From the NCBI RefSeq assembly GCF_001625305.1, contig NW_017803879.1, positions 104,270 through 168,269 on the forward strand: 64,000 nucleotides of DNA, in the 5' to 3' direction. A program made the translations under genes and the position numbers. The notes beneath the pieces are model-generated. The model saw only the letters and a program-made list of their open reading frames with translations, was not told the origin of the DNA and made no database searches. Numbering within the stretch: the first letter of the stretch is position 1; each line of letters opens with the position of its first letter. The DNA is from Branchiostoma belcheri (taxonomy: Eukaryota > Chordata > Leptocardii > Amphioxiformes > Branchiostomatidae). This document shows, in pieces, positions 21,133-32,904 of this stretch.

Positions 21133-21829
21133 AGGCACTCTATGTAGCTTTTTGACAATACAAAAAGTATATTTTTCATTCTTTTCTTTACATAGTACAT
21201 TGACTTAACCCTTTAGTATTCCAAAATCATACTCCGCAACAAAAAATACAACATCCTTGCTCCTTAGAAGCTTAGAAAACTGTGAATGATCTTCTTTGCA
21301 ACCTCTGGCCAAACCGCACATATGGTACATTGTATTGTCCACTGCTAGTGGTTTGACCTACATCCCAGTGGGGTGTCAGTTGATAGCTTACCAGTTTCTG
21401 AAATACCTAACCGTTTACCAGATTTTTTATCTCTTTTGAAAGGATAATGAAGGGATAATGACCACAGTTTATTCATGCCCAACAAAATACTCCAAGTTGA
21501 TAAATATTTCACCAGACCTCATGTGAAAGATATGAGTGTTTTTCTAAGGAGGCTATATCTTGTCACATGTGCCCCTGTCAATCAAGCCTGGCATGCCGGG
21601 CCAATTAGCCACCCTAGGGGCAACCCCTGTATGTTGTTGTTGTTGTCCTCAGAGCAAACCGGTGGCACCAGGTACTCAACAAGGACTGTTTGAACGGACA
21701 AAATATACGTAAAAAATGTGAAATAATGACACAAATGTGTTGAAAAGTGATAGTAACTGTTAATAACACTGAAATTTAGTATAATTAGAATATTCCAAAT
21801 TTTTGCGCAAAAAACTACATAGAGTGCCT
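21133..21829. mobile_element. TTAA-flanked TIR element (~700 bp, non-autonomous)
   Basis: Ends AGGCACTCTATGTAG(C)TTTTTG and its reverse complement form TIRs of about 23 bp at 21133-21156 and 21807-21829. Each is bordered by TTAA (21129-21132 and 21830-21833), a target choice typical of the piggyBac and Kolobok superfamilies. It contains no transposase, so it is a MITE-like derivative. Confidence 0.7.
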
Positions 21830-21989
21830 TTAAAAGGTTTTCCTGAAACGTTAGGCCCTCGATCATGACTACACTGGCCATTTCTGTAGAGGTTGAGTTC
21901 TTTCTTTTGTGTTTTTTTTTACATCTAAGTGTTTGGATTAAAGGCAGCTAGTACATTGTTATGTGATAAATTCCCCACTTTCAGAGATT

Positions 21990-24096
21990 GAATATTAGCC
22001 TGAGACTGATCGTGTCCTGTCTGATCATGGCCACAGGCCATTTCTGTAGACGCTTCCTACTTTGGTGGTGTTTTTACAACTACATGCATAGGGTTTGGCT
22101 GTGAGACATCTTGAACTTTGTTGCCTGAATAATGTCAGGGATTTAACGTTAGCATCAACTGCACTGGCCCTGTCCTGTCTGATCATTACCACTGGCCATT
22201 TGCTGTTTCTTGCAAAGAATTTATCTTCGATGCAGTCGGTCTAGTGCCATAAGATTTTGGTCCTGTGTCATTACAGTAGCTGCTTTCTACAAAGAATTTA
22301 GCTTCGAATGCTCTTTCATATGTCATGGAAAAGGATTCCAAGGATTCAGTGATGAGCTGAGACTGACCCTGCCTTTTGTGATCATCCCTACTGACCATTA
22401 CAGTAGCTGTGGTGTTAGTGTTGGATTTGATTAGGGGCTGATACTGGCCTGTCTGATGATGACCACTGGTCATTACAGTAGCGGTGGTGTTAGTGTTGGA
22501 TTTGGTTAGGGGCTGATACTGACCCTGATATGTCTGATCATGACCACTGACCACTACAGTAGCTGTGTTTGGATTTGTCTGAGACTGACCCTGCCCTGTC
22601 TTGACACGATTGCTGTCGATTAATCACCACTGGTCATTACAGTAGCTGTGTAGTTTGTGCTGGATACAGTGATAGCCTGAGACTGACCCTGCCCTGATCT
22701 TGGCTACTAGCTATTACAGACGCTGCTGAGTTTGTGTTGGTACCACCGGGATTCAGCCCTAATGGAGGATTCCTGGTCCTCCTCTTGTACCAAATTAAAG
22801 CCAAGAAGGTGCAAATTACAACAGTGCCAGCAACTGAACCACAGACTGAGCCAATGAGAACAGGTATCGGGACACTGGGAGCAGATTCTGGATTTGTTAA
22901 AGTGGTTGCATGAGGAGATATTATTGTAGTTTTTGTTTTGTCTGCAGGACATACAGTTGGGACAGCATTGGATCTGAAGTACCAGTGATAGTGTGAGTTG
23001 TGAGAGGTTACTTGGATAGAGGGAGCCGATGTTGATATGGTTGACTCTTCACATCCCAATTCATTCCATTTGACCCTTACAAGCTTCCGTCCCTGAACTT
23101 TGGCGGGTTTGGCACACGTTATCTGGGTTTCAAATGCATCGATTAGTTTGACGGGAGCCATCCTACAGTCACACTGCCAGGGGTTCCCGTGAAGTTCTAT
23201 TTTTTAGCAACTTGGGACATGCATAAAACTGACGGGGGAATGGCCGACATGTTGTTGTTCTGAAGTATCACATGACCCCCCCCCAGACCTTGAAATGCAC
23301 CAATATGGATGGTAGTTATCTGGTTGTCTTTCAGCCACAACTCTTCTAGATTGTGCAGATTTGCAAATGCACCAGAATAGATGGAAGTTATCTGGTTTTC
23401 ATGCAGTAACAACACTTCTAGCAAGGGCAGATTTCCAAATGTACTAGATTGGATGGAAGTTAACTGGTTTTTGGACAGGTCCAGGATATGCAGCTGGTCA
23501 TATTAGCAATTGTACCAGAATGGATGGAAGTTAACTGGTTTTTATTCAGAAACAACTCTTTTAGTCAGGGCAAATTTGCAAATGCACCAGGATGGATGGT
23601 AGTTACCTGGTTTCCGTCCAGCCACAAGTATCTTAGCCCGGGCATATATGGAAATTCACCAGATTGGATGGTAGTTATTTGGTTTTCTGACAGCATCAAA
23701 CTTGATAGCTTGGGCAGATTTGCAAATGTATTAGATTGCAATTGGCTGGTAGTTATCTGGTTGTTGAACAGGTACAACGATTGTAGCTTGGGCAGACTTG
23801 CAAATACGCCATCTTCAATCTTTATCTGGTTAACTTCTAGGCACAAAGTACACAAATTCTTATACCTAAACAGGTCAGACTGCTTTACAGTTTTAATACG
23901 GTTATAGATTAAAACTAACTCAGAGATGGATGTTGGGAGGTTCTGAGGGATGCGGTCGAGGCCCTTACTGCAGTGTGATGATGGGTTATCACAGAGGCGG
24001 CAGCAATAACCTTCTTCTGTCGTGTTGAGTTCCTTCAGGATGATGAGAAAGAAAATCAGCAAGTGTCGCTGCTTTCTTCCCATGGTATCCTGTCAC
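21990..24096 (-). pseudogene. LRR transmembrane receptor with repetitive cytoplasmic tail, damaged
   Basis: Reading on the minus strand: an acceptor-like TTCTGTTTAG precedes ATG 24083. Next come a signal peptide (LLIFFLIIL), an LRR-N cap (YCCRLC...C) and about eight to nine leucine-rich repeats (NQITTI pattern, 23900-23210). An LRR-C cap (GNPWQCDC ... ITC, 23180-23090) follows, then a Ser/Thr-rich stalk, one membrane span (VPIPVLIGSVCGSVAGTVVI) with a KRR stop-transfer, and a tail with repeated TNTTATVMTSGHDQTGQ-like units (22000-22740). The frame breaks at about 23565 (in-frame stop), about 23495, about 23195 and about 22637, so it is a pseudogene or poorly assembled. Such LRR receptors are abundant in lancelets and often immune-related; the ligand is unknown. 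Confidence 0.75.
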
Positions 24097-24424
24097 CTAA
24101 ACAGAACGGCAGGATTATCATTTTACAGTTCATACCGACCCAATGCCCTGGACCTCAAACAAGACTGAGTCAACAAATCAGCAGTGACAGACCCCATCAT
24201 GAGAAATTACTCTTATCTCCATTTAATATGTAAATCTTATGTATGGTGATGATCAGCTGTAAATGGCTTACATTTAATATCCTGCTCATTATCAAAAATA
24301 TCTATGCAAAGTATTTACATAATAACTACATAATAACATTCAACACCCTGGTGAAAACCTTATATTTGGCATGGACATAGATATCGCTGTTTTTTTGGAA
24401 GCTAGAGGCTAATTTTCAGGTTTC
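24097..24424. other. AT-rich stretch upstream of the LRR coding exon
   Basis: This would be intron or 5' flank of the minus-strand LRR gene. Nothing else is seen. Confidence 0.4.
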
Positions 24425-25090
24425 ATGCACAACAAAACTTCCACGATCGCATACCTTCATTAAATTATGTTGACCGTTCAAACGGACTAATCATACATTT
24501 TTAAAGGTTATTATGCAAATCATAAAATCCTCATTTGCATTAATAATATATGTCACACGTGTTTCATAGCCTATTTATCGAACACGGCAGATTTAAAGAA
24601 TTTCGTCATTAATCATGCAAATCAGATCCTCATTTGCATACGTTTACTTTTGGTATGTCAAACATTGCAATTCTTGGCTTGGCTTCGTATCCGAACATTG
24701 TAAAACATTGCAATTAATTTGTATGTAATTAGCATACAATCACAACCACCCGTCAACCAGTTTTTTTTAGTTATCCTCTCTCGAAGATTTTTAGAAAACG
24801 ACCTGCAGTTCTAGCACAATCTGCTATGGAAGCTAAACTCACACGGCTTGTTTCCGAGCACAAGAGCCACGTACCATCCAAAATTCATGACCCTAGCAAT
24901 ACCGGACATTCTGCTGAAGTACCAAGGAAAGCCACTAGGGGGCCTAAAATTTAACCTTTTCCATTTTTCGTCACACCCTACCAACTCACTAAGTATTTTA
25001 CCAATCCATCTAGCCATTCTTGAGATATTTTGTGGACCAACAAAATGACAAACGCAACTGAAAATATAACCGCCATAAAATTTCATAAGT
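24425..25090 (-). repeat. Interspersed repeat, ACCTCCATGA/CTTCGCC family, copy c
   Basis: It starts with GATCGCATACCTTCATTAAA and ends near AACCGCCATAAAATTTCATAA. It contains the shared core words ATGCAAATCAGATCCTCATTTG, GAAGTACCAAGGAAAGCCACTA and CCATCTAGCCATTCTTGAG. It abuts copy d head to tail. Confidence 0.65.
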
Positions 25091-25883
25091 AACAAGAGTT
25101 CCACGATCTCATACCTTCGCCAAATGATGTTAACCCTTGTGGTTGACGAATTGATTTTGCACATAAGAGCCTCATTTGCAAGGATTATATCAGTTAATCA
25201 TATTCTCCACCCAATGACAGCCTTATCTTAACAAAAAGGCTATTCTAGCACTTCCTCTAGAACTTCCAAATGTGGCAAGTATGACATTTCCAGCAGTTAC
25301 AACTATAAAATTATAAAAATTGCCATTAATTATGCAAATTAGGTCTTCATTTACATAATCTATATCCTCAGATTTTTTTTCGTTCTCAATTACATGTCAC
25401 AAGTGTTTCATAGTCCTATTATTGAACAAAGCAGATTTATAGAATTTCCTCATTAATTATGCAAATTTGTTCCTGATTTGCATAATGGTCATCTGATTAT
25501 GTCAAGCATCACTTCAACTACCTACCAAAAATCACGACAATCCGTCAACCGGTTCTTGAGTTATCCTACTTCGAAAATTTTACATCAAATGCTCCTGCAC
25601 TTCTTCCCTTCACTCATGTCACTTCTTCCCTACCCCAAGAGCTATCTACCAACCAAAATTCGTGACCCTAGCATGTCCAGATCGTGAAATATCAGAACAG
25701 GAAGTTCTGCTGCAGTACCAACAAAAGTCGCCAGGGGACCAGAATCTAATCATTTCTAGGTCTCATCAAGACCTACCCACCTACCAAGTTTCATGACAAT
25801 GCATATTAAGCTTCTTGAGTTATGCTGTTCACAAACGGACAAACGGACAAGCGCTACTGAAAACATAACCTGAGAAGGTAATT
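25091..25883 (-). repeat. Interspersed repeat, CTTCGCC family, copy d
   Basis: It starts AGAGTTCCACGATCTCATACC and ends ACATAACCTGAGAAGGTAATT. It shares the core with copies b, f and j, including ATTAATTATGCAAATT and CCGGTTCTTGAGTTATCC. Confidence 0.7.
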
Positions 25884-26937
25884 AACTTGGACAGGGCGTA
25901 AAAAGAGTTACCTATTGTAAACTGTCAGACATGTACCTTTTAAGGCAGTCACGGTAGCTTCATTTCACACTGTCTGGGTAGGAACTGGAGCTAGGGTTAC
26001 ACTGATGCTCTTGTAGAGTGTGTCCTCCGTAGGTAGCTGATGTTTGATGCTGTTGACAAAAAATTCAAGTCAATCCATGCGCACACTCAGTCACGTTGAT
26101 TGTCTGAAAAGTGCGCATGCTTTCCCGGATTAAATTCGAAGACATAACGAGTGCAGTGCTTTTTTGTATGAAGAGAATTGAGATGAATTTGTATGTAGAG
26201 ATGAAAAGAGCTGGGTGATTTTTGGACAAAGAGAAGTTCGGTGCTTTGGGGGATCAGGATATTGAAAGAGCGTTGTTTTTGTACGAATAGAGTTGAGATA
26301 GAAACAAGAAAAGTATGCCGTCTGTCAGTAGTTCATCTGTAATACCGTGTGACAAACAACCGACGATTAGTCTTATACACGTGACAAAGTTGGGATGGAG
26401 TTGATTGTCTGAACGGTGCTTTCTCTGATGAATTCAAAGAGGTAAAACGTTCGGTGCTGTTTGAGTGAATAAAAGTGCAAGACTTTCTTGAACATGGAAA
26501 CAAAACATGCGGCGTTTTTTTCATAAAGAGGTCTGCGGTGACTTAGGAGCAAAGAGAAGATTACGACAACTTCAAACATTTCATCTTGATCACGGACATG
26601 AATGATATTTTTGCGCTAATGCAAGTATTGAGGCTGAACTGCAGCACTGCAAACAAGCGAAAGTAGATATAGAAACTTTATTTTTCCGTTTGAGACTTAC
26701 TCAGTAGACACTAACATTAGCAACAAGACAAGGTTTCATCTTGTAGACATTATGAAGTTTTAGCTCCACCAATAATGTCTGATGTTACCATCCATTTCGA
26801 AGACAAAGAAATAAGATCTTGTTTGTTCGTTCGTTTGTTTGTTTGTTTCTTTATTCTCCATTAGTGTGATTTTCACAATACTCTTCCATGAGTCCGTAGT
26901 CAGATAAGTAGTTGTACCATCGCAAACCAGGGCATGT

Positions 26938-27190
26938 CCCTACTTTTTTTTCGTAAGGTGTGGTGGGTTCTTTAACGTGCGAGGGATGTGACTCTCCCTA
27001 TACACGGGACCTCAATTCAACGTCCTATCCGAGGGACGTCCCTAACCAAAGCTAGGTAGCTAGTCATTTTCATCTCAGTGAAGTGAGGAAATTCGTGTAA
27101 ATGGCACAAGATCGGTGACGAGGTATGATTCGAACACGGACCCTCTTTGTTCAAGGCCGAATTTCTGCCGTTACGCCACACGACCCAATT
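26938..27190 (-). repeat. tRNA-derived SINE, copy 2
   Basis: The minus-strand head has A box TGGCGTAACGG and B box TGTTCGAATCA (27130-27180). It is followed by the GATCTTGTGCC word shared with the copy at 1291-1514. The body continues to about 26938. Confidence 0.7.
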
Positions 27191-27430
27191 TCTTCATGTT
27201 TAAATGTTTTCTCCATTATTTTTGTCCCCTCCATAAAGAGCATATATATTCAACAAGAAGACAGAATTTAAAGGATACGTCATTGCTAAGGCGTACATCA
27301 AACCGCTGAATACCCACGCTGAATGGCCACATAACTGTGATGGGCACGTCTAATGAAGAATTAAATAAAATATAAATGTCGATAGCAAGGAATTGCAAAC
27401 AAAAACTAAGCAGATTAAGCAATCCAATCC
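27191..27430. other. Spacer between SINE pieces
   Basis: No feature recognised; short open frames only. Confidence 0.35.
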
Positions 27431-27585
27431 AAGATCTTCCCTTAAATTCCTCTTTCCTCACTTCGCACAGGTGAAAATGAGCATTGTCCTGTCATGTATT
27501 TGTCCCCTGTGTTGGTGGTGGCATTAATATATGTTGATAAAACTTAAGTGTGCCGTCACCACGTCTGGTAATTACATGTTGGAAT
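27430..27585 (+). repeat. SINE body fragment (opposite orientation)
   Basis: GGGACAAATACATGACA and AAGTTTTATCAACT-type text of 1300-1390 recurs here as the reverse complement, without a tRNA head. Confidence 0.6.
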
Positions 27586-28739
27586 AGAAAAAAAATTCCT
27601 CTCCCTAAACGTGAATTCCATAGGAATTGCAAATGATCGCACACAAGAGCATGTAATGTGGCACTGACTTTCCGAAACAATATTTGTGTTGACAGCTGTC
27701 TACACCTAGTCGAAACTGAGAAACGCCAAAATCTCCCGCTTTAACATCTGCTTAGAAAATCATACCTTGATTAAAGCATAGCAACCTGTCACACACCGAT
27801 TTAACTGATCGTCATCAACTGGCAGACTCATACCTTTTGGTACTTTCTGCGTAGGAAATCGTCCTAAAAATGCTTCAGGCACAGATTGCTGTTGTTGTTG
27901 TAGGGTGTGCCAGCTTCCTTTCGCAGCTGATCCGCCATGTATAGTGACAAACAACCAAAGACAATTGTTACGTACATGGTTGGGTTGATTGTCTGAACGG
28001 TGAACACGTGCCTTTTTGGACGAAAAGACCAAAGGTGCTTTTGGGATTAAGAACTTTACTTTCTTGGACGGATAGATGTAAAGTGAGATCTTGGGAGATC
28101 AAAGGATTTTGCGTTGCTTTTTGGATTACGAAGTGTGCGATGCTTTGTTAGTTAAAAAGTTGCGCGATGCTTTTTGGATAAAGGAAATTGCAGAACTTTA
28201 TCAGACAGAGGCAGGGGGATTTGCCAGAAACTTCCCTGTAATTCTAATATTCTCCGCGAGGGATCAAATCCGCAACAAATGGCAGACTCATACCTTTTGG
28301 TGATTTCTGGGAAGGAAATCGTCCTAAAAAGGCCTGTGGCACAGGTTGCTGCTGTTGTTGTAGTGATCGCAGCTGATTCGCAATGTATAGTGACAAACAT
28401 GGTTGGGTTACATGGTTGGATTGATTGTCTGAACCGTGCACACGTGCCTTTTTGGACGAAGAGGAAAGACGCAAGGTGCTTTTGGGATTAAGAGCTCTGC
28501 TTCCTTGGACGGATAGATGTAAAGTGAGATCTTGGGAGATCAAAGGATTTTGCGTTGATCTTTTTAATTGCAAAGTGTGAGGTGCTTTCTTAGTTAAAGA
28601 TTTGCGCAATGCTTTTCGAATAAAGAAAGTTGCAGTATTCTATCGGACAGAGACAAGGGATTTCGGCAGAAACTTTTCTGTAATTCTAATATAAGCCGTA
28701 AGGGGAATCAAACTAACAAAACTTCATCCTGACACAAAA

Positions 28740-29250
28740 AGCTAGAATCAAACCTATGGCATATCCGGAAAAGATACAAAATGTTATGCTGCAGTACCAA
28801 TGTCAGCCACTAGGAGGCCCACATTTTAGCTCGAAAACAATTCTTTACCCCTAAATCATTAAGTCTCACGCTGTTATACGTTCTAATTCTGTGAAGCCTT
28901 CCGAGAGGGAAAATCGTAGTTACGATAGACGTAAACATTATTTTAAATATATTGTAGCCTCGCTTGGAAAAGTGTCAAGGTAATTCTGGTCCTGGTTCTG
29001 TCAAAATTTGTCCCAAAAGTATGACGCCCCTAAATAAAAGCATCACGGCACCTGTTACCTATGTTAGCACTAATCTCCAGGCAGATGTTGGGTGTGTAAG
29101 ATTCTTAACGTTTCCTGGCCTAACTCACAGCTGTCTATTAGTAGCCAACCGTCAGAAAATATCCACCTTAACACCTGCTTAGAAAATGAGACCTGGATTG
29201 GACACAGGAGACTATTTGCACAGCATATGCAGGTTAAATGGCCATCCACT
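28740..29250. other. Spacer between duplicated units
   Basis: A fragment of the interspersed repeat (TGCTGCAGTACCAATGTCAGCC, near 28790) is recognisable. Otherwise nothing is seen. Confidence 0.35.
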
Positions 29251-29370
29251 GAGAGGCACGTACCTTTTCAGCCAGTAGAAACAGCTTCAGAAGGCACTTG
29301 CTGGGCTGGAACTCCTGTAGAATGGTTGTTGTTTTTCTTACAGGATGTGTTCTCCTCGGTAGCTGATTAG

Positions 29371-29985
29371 TAATGCCGTGTGAGAAAAAACCCAAGATTA
29401 GTCTTACGTACATGGTGGAGTTGATTGTCTGGACAATAAACTCCTAGACTTTGGAAAGGATATAGTGCCTTCCAGATGAGGAGAAGAAAAGCGCGGTGAT
29501 TTTTGTACTTTTGTTTGGACGAAGAGAGTTGCGGTGCTTTTTAGACAAAGAGAAGTAAAGTTCGGGGATTTCTGGATAAAGAAGAGTGGCGCTTTTATTG
29601 ATAAAGAAGCCTGCTGTAGTTTTCGGCAAGGACTAGCTCGATGCTTTCTTGGATCATAAAGATTAGTGCAACTCATTTATAGATAAAGACAGTTGTGTTG
29701 ATTTTTGCATGGAGACGTGAAAAGTACGGTGCTGGGTTTGATCCGGAGGGGAAATGTGCTGTGCTTTTCTGAACGAAGCAAAGTGTGGTGTCAGAATAGT
29801 TATCATTTGACCTGTATTGAGATTTTTTTAAAACTCTGGTGAGAGATTTGACAGTGGCTGCACTGAAAAGATATATACGTTTATATAAATAGAAATGATA
29901 GGGGTTTTGGAAAGACCACTTTTTTTGAACAATATATGTTTTCATATGATATGGAATTATATGTATGTAAGATATATATATTGTT
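29371..29985. other. Non-coding continuation of the duplicated unit
   Basis: Diverged GTTGATTGTCTGGAC and GGTGCTTTTTAGACAAAGAG text links it to the units at 27.8-28.7 kb. No gene is seen. Confidence 0.35.
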
Positions 29986-29987
29986 TT

Positions 29988-30097
<110 letters not shown>

Positions 30098-30101
30098 ATC
30101 T

Positions 30102-30208
30102 ATCAATCACCTCGGTGATTGAAGGGCGTTTACAAGGTAGATGCAAAGCTGTGTGTCGAGACCGGGAGTGGAAGACTAAGGGGAAGGTTACTATATTGGA
30201 CAACGATG
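30102..30208 (+). repeat. ~105-bp duplication, copy 1
   Basis: ATCACCTCGGTGATTGAAGG through GAAGGTTACTATATTGGAC recurs at 30938-31037 with a few changes. The first copy precedes the signal peptide and the second lies inside the ectodomain reading frame. Confidence 0.85.
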
Positions 30209-30844
30209 GCGCTAATCGCTACTCTCTGTGCTGTATTTCTGCTGGCTGAGCTGTCGTCTAGCTCCCAGGTCCAACTCCATCCTGACCTTTTAGTTTGGGT
30301 GAAAATGTGATGGAAATACCGGATGCGCCAGTTGGTAGCACGGTGGTGCGACTGAGAGATCCTCTTGTTGCCGCCAGCCGGGTTAGTTCTGCAGACGACG
30401 CCAACGGGATGGTTTGGTCAGTCAACATCACCACAGGGGACGCTTGGGGACGGTTTGGGGTTCGCGCTGAGGACTGGGCGGTGGTCGTAGCGGCTCCGCT
30501 GGACTCCAAGTTGTACCCGCGGTACAACCTGACAGTGGAACTGACAAACACCGGGAACGAGAACGTCTTGTACGTGACCCTCATCATCGTAGTCACAGAC
30601 GTGCCTGAATACCCGCCATTCTATAACAAACAGTGTGAGACGCCAGTCCTTCTGGATAAAGAGACCTGTGAGAATTGTACTTTAATTAGCAGTGACGGAC
30701 ATTATGGTTCAGTTAACGGTTATTTATTTGCGGAGTACGGAGAATTTCTTGAGTTCCCTATGACGAGACAATATCCCGCTAACTTTGTATTGAAAAGCGA
30801 TTGTTCCTTACGATTTGCTGTCAGCACAAAGACAATGGATAGAG

Positions 30845-30920
30845 ACGGGGGTCTCGGAGACGGGGGTCTCGGAGACGGGGGTCTCGGAGACGGGGGTCTC
30901 GGAGACGGGGGTCTCGGAGA
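30845..30920 (+). repeat. 15-bp coding minisatellite (GLGDG)n
   Basis: GACGGGGGTCTCGGA is repeated five times in frame inside the receptor ectodomain. Confidence 0.95.
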
Positions 30921-30937
30921 CTCTCATCACCGGGGTC

Positions 30938-31037
30938 TCATCACCTCGGTGATTGAAGGACGTTTACAAGGTAGAGGCGAAGCTGAATGTCGCGACCGGG
31001 AGTGGAAGACTAAAGGGAAGGTTACTATATTGGACCT
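30938..31037 (+). repeat. ~105-bp duplication, copy 2
   Basis: Matches 30102-30208. It lies directly after the GLGD minisatellite and reads in frame with the receptor. Confidence 0.85.
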
Positions 31038-31105
31038 TTCTCTGGATGACGACTTGCCTCAGTGGGTAGTAAACGGTGAGTTCCAAGGGGAGGAAAATCC
31101 CCGCT

Positions 31106-31637
31106 ATAGCGACGGTCACAACCCGCCGTACGTGCTTTTTCTCCGTACGTTTTTTTGGAGGCTACGTCTGCTACGTTTTTTCTGAAAACGTGGGGAAGGA
31201 GTGGCGTCTACGCACGTCACTCGCACGGTTGCACAAAGTGTAAGAGTGTGGTCTGAACGGAAAGTCTGACCGTGAGCGGTTACGTGCATCGTACGTTGCG
31301 CAAGTGGTAAGTGAGTTGTACGTGCTTACAACGTACGATCTCTGTGCGATTGCAACTTTACCGTAAGGAGGCCGTACTCACACGTGCTTCTTCCGCACGG
31401 CACGTACGGGGCACGCGCATCGCTCGTACTCGCACGCACGGGTGGTGAATCCGCAGACCGCACGTAGAAAAAGTTTTACATGCAATTAAAGTTCTACGGC
31501 GTGTCTGTGTGCTCCCAAATCCGTAGGATTCCGTACGGAGGCGGTACTCACCACGCACGGATGCCCTACGTTTGCCCACGTTTTTGCACGTAGACAGCAC
31601 GCAGAAGCACGTACATGTACGGCGGGTTGTGACCGTC
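31106..31637. mobile_element. MITE-like TIR element in the receptor gene
   Basis: The ends AGCGACGGTCACAACCCGCC and its reverse complement are TIRs of 24 bp or more, flanked by TAT on both sides (31103-31105 and 31638-31640). The inside is rich in ACGTACG/CGTACG palindromic words and contains no gene. A 3-bp duplication fits the PIF/Harbinger group. Confidence 0.7.
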
Positions 31638-32904
31638 GCTTATGTTATGGCCGTTGAGTTAAACGAGATGTGGTCCACATCACCATACTGGTTTCGCTGT
31701 GGAGCTAATGTCACGTTGGGGGATAAGGGGGGGGGGAACAGTTCTATTTGAGTGGACATTTTAGTACAACTTTACAGGGTGTCCTGGTGGATTGTACGGT
31801 ATGTATTGTGACAGGGACTGTGTGTGTGAGAACGGCGCCCGGTGCCATGGGTTTAACGGTGCGTGTGAGTGCCGCCCGGGCTGGAGAGGGAGGGCCTGTG
31901 ATATTCCCTGGCCCGAAGTCGCCATCGTGGTAGAGACACCTGGCGATTCAGTTGTGAAGTACATCGGTACCAATCTGACTTTAACCTGCCTGGCTCCTCA
32001 TATTCACGTGGCAAACATGACTTGGCTTTATCAAACAGGAAAAACAAACAACGACACAAAAATCATTGACAAAGGGACAGCCCAGAACAGTTCTATCAGC
32101 TTTCGGCCGATACTAGAATCAGCTAGCGGCAAATATAGCTGTATGGTACAGGCTGAGGATGGTCAGCTTTTCAATGCGACTTTCGTACTAAACGCCACCG
32201 AATGCCGACCCAACTATTATGGGGAAGTTTGCAGACAAGTGTGTGACTGTGAGTACGGAGGGACGTGTGACAGGTGGGCGGGGTGTCTGTGTCTTGCAGG
32301 CCGTCGCGGAGACAGGTGTGAGCACGAGTGCGCCCCTGGCACGTTCGGAAGGAACTGCAGCATGAGGTGTTACTGCGAAAACAACGCTTTGTGTGATCCA
32401 GTCAATGGCAGCTGTATTTGTGCTGAAGGTCAGTCGGGCGAGTTTTGTCAGAACGTCTCCATTCCTGGGAACAACAATAAAGTCGCTGATGTAGTGTTGT
32501 CGTCCGTTATTCCGGCCATTGTGGTAATCGCCTGCATCGTCACTGGAATCCTGTTGAGACGGGGTCACCGACAGGCAAAAGTTGCCAAAGTTGACTCAGA
32601 AATGACGTCCGTCGTAACAACCCTTTCATCATGGGAACTAGACAGAGAGGACATTCGCTTCGAGCACATGATCGGGGAGGGAGAGTTCGGCCATGTCGTA
32701 CGGGCAGGGCTGCGCGTGCCGGAAGGGTACGAGGTTCTGTTCACCGCTAAAAGTATCCGGCCTGACCGCATGACGGCGTCTGCTGTCTTACGACGAGAAA
32801 TGGACATTCTCGCCAGAATCCACGTGGAGGACAAAGAGGGGCACCCGAACGTGGTGAAGCTTTACGGCGTTCTGACTAACTCAGAGCCTCAGTGTTACTT
32901 ATTA

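Larger units (their letters stand above)
25884..29370 (-). other. Array of four related exon-like units with splice donors (minus strand)
   Basis: Four related segments end in donor-like AAAAG|GTAYRTG or AAAAG|GTATGAG. The exon ends are at 25937, 27834, 28294 and 29264 on the minus strand. Upstream each shares a CAGCT(A/G)C block about 100 bp before the donor and a GATTGTCTGAA block about 170 bp before it. Units 27821-28250 and 28281-28692 are a close ~460-bp tandem duplication, and a partial unit lies at 26320-26600. The next acceptor on that strand is just before the LRR start codon (24096), so they may be alternative 5' exons of that gene. No conserved reading frame is visible in them. Confidence 0.45.

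Noticed and set aside
31749-31933. Alternative-frame ORF over the EGF exon
   Set aside because: The frame with CxC spacing of an EGF module (from 31778) is clearly the real one.
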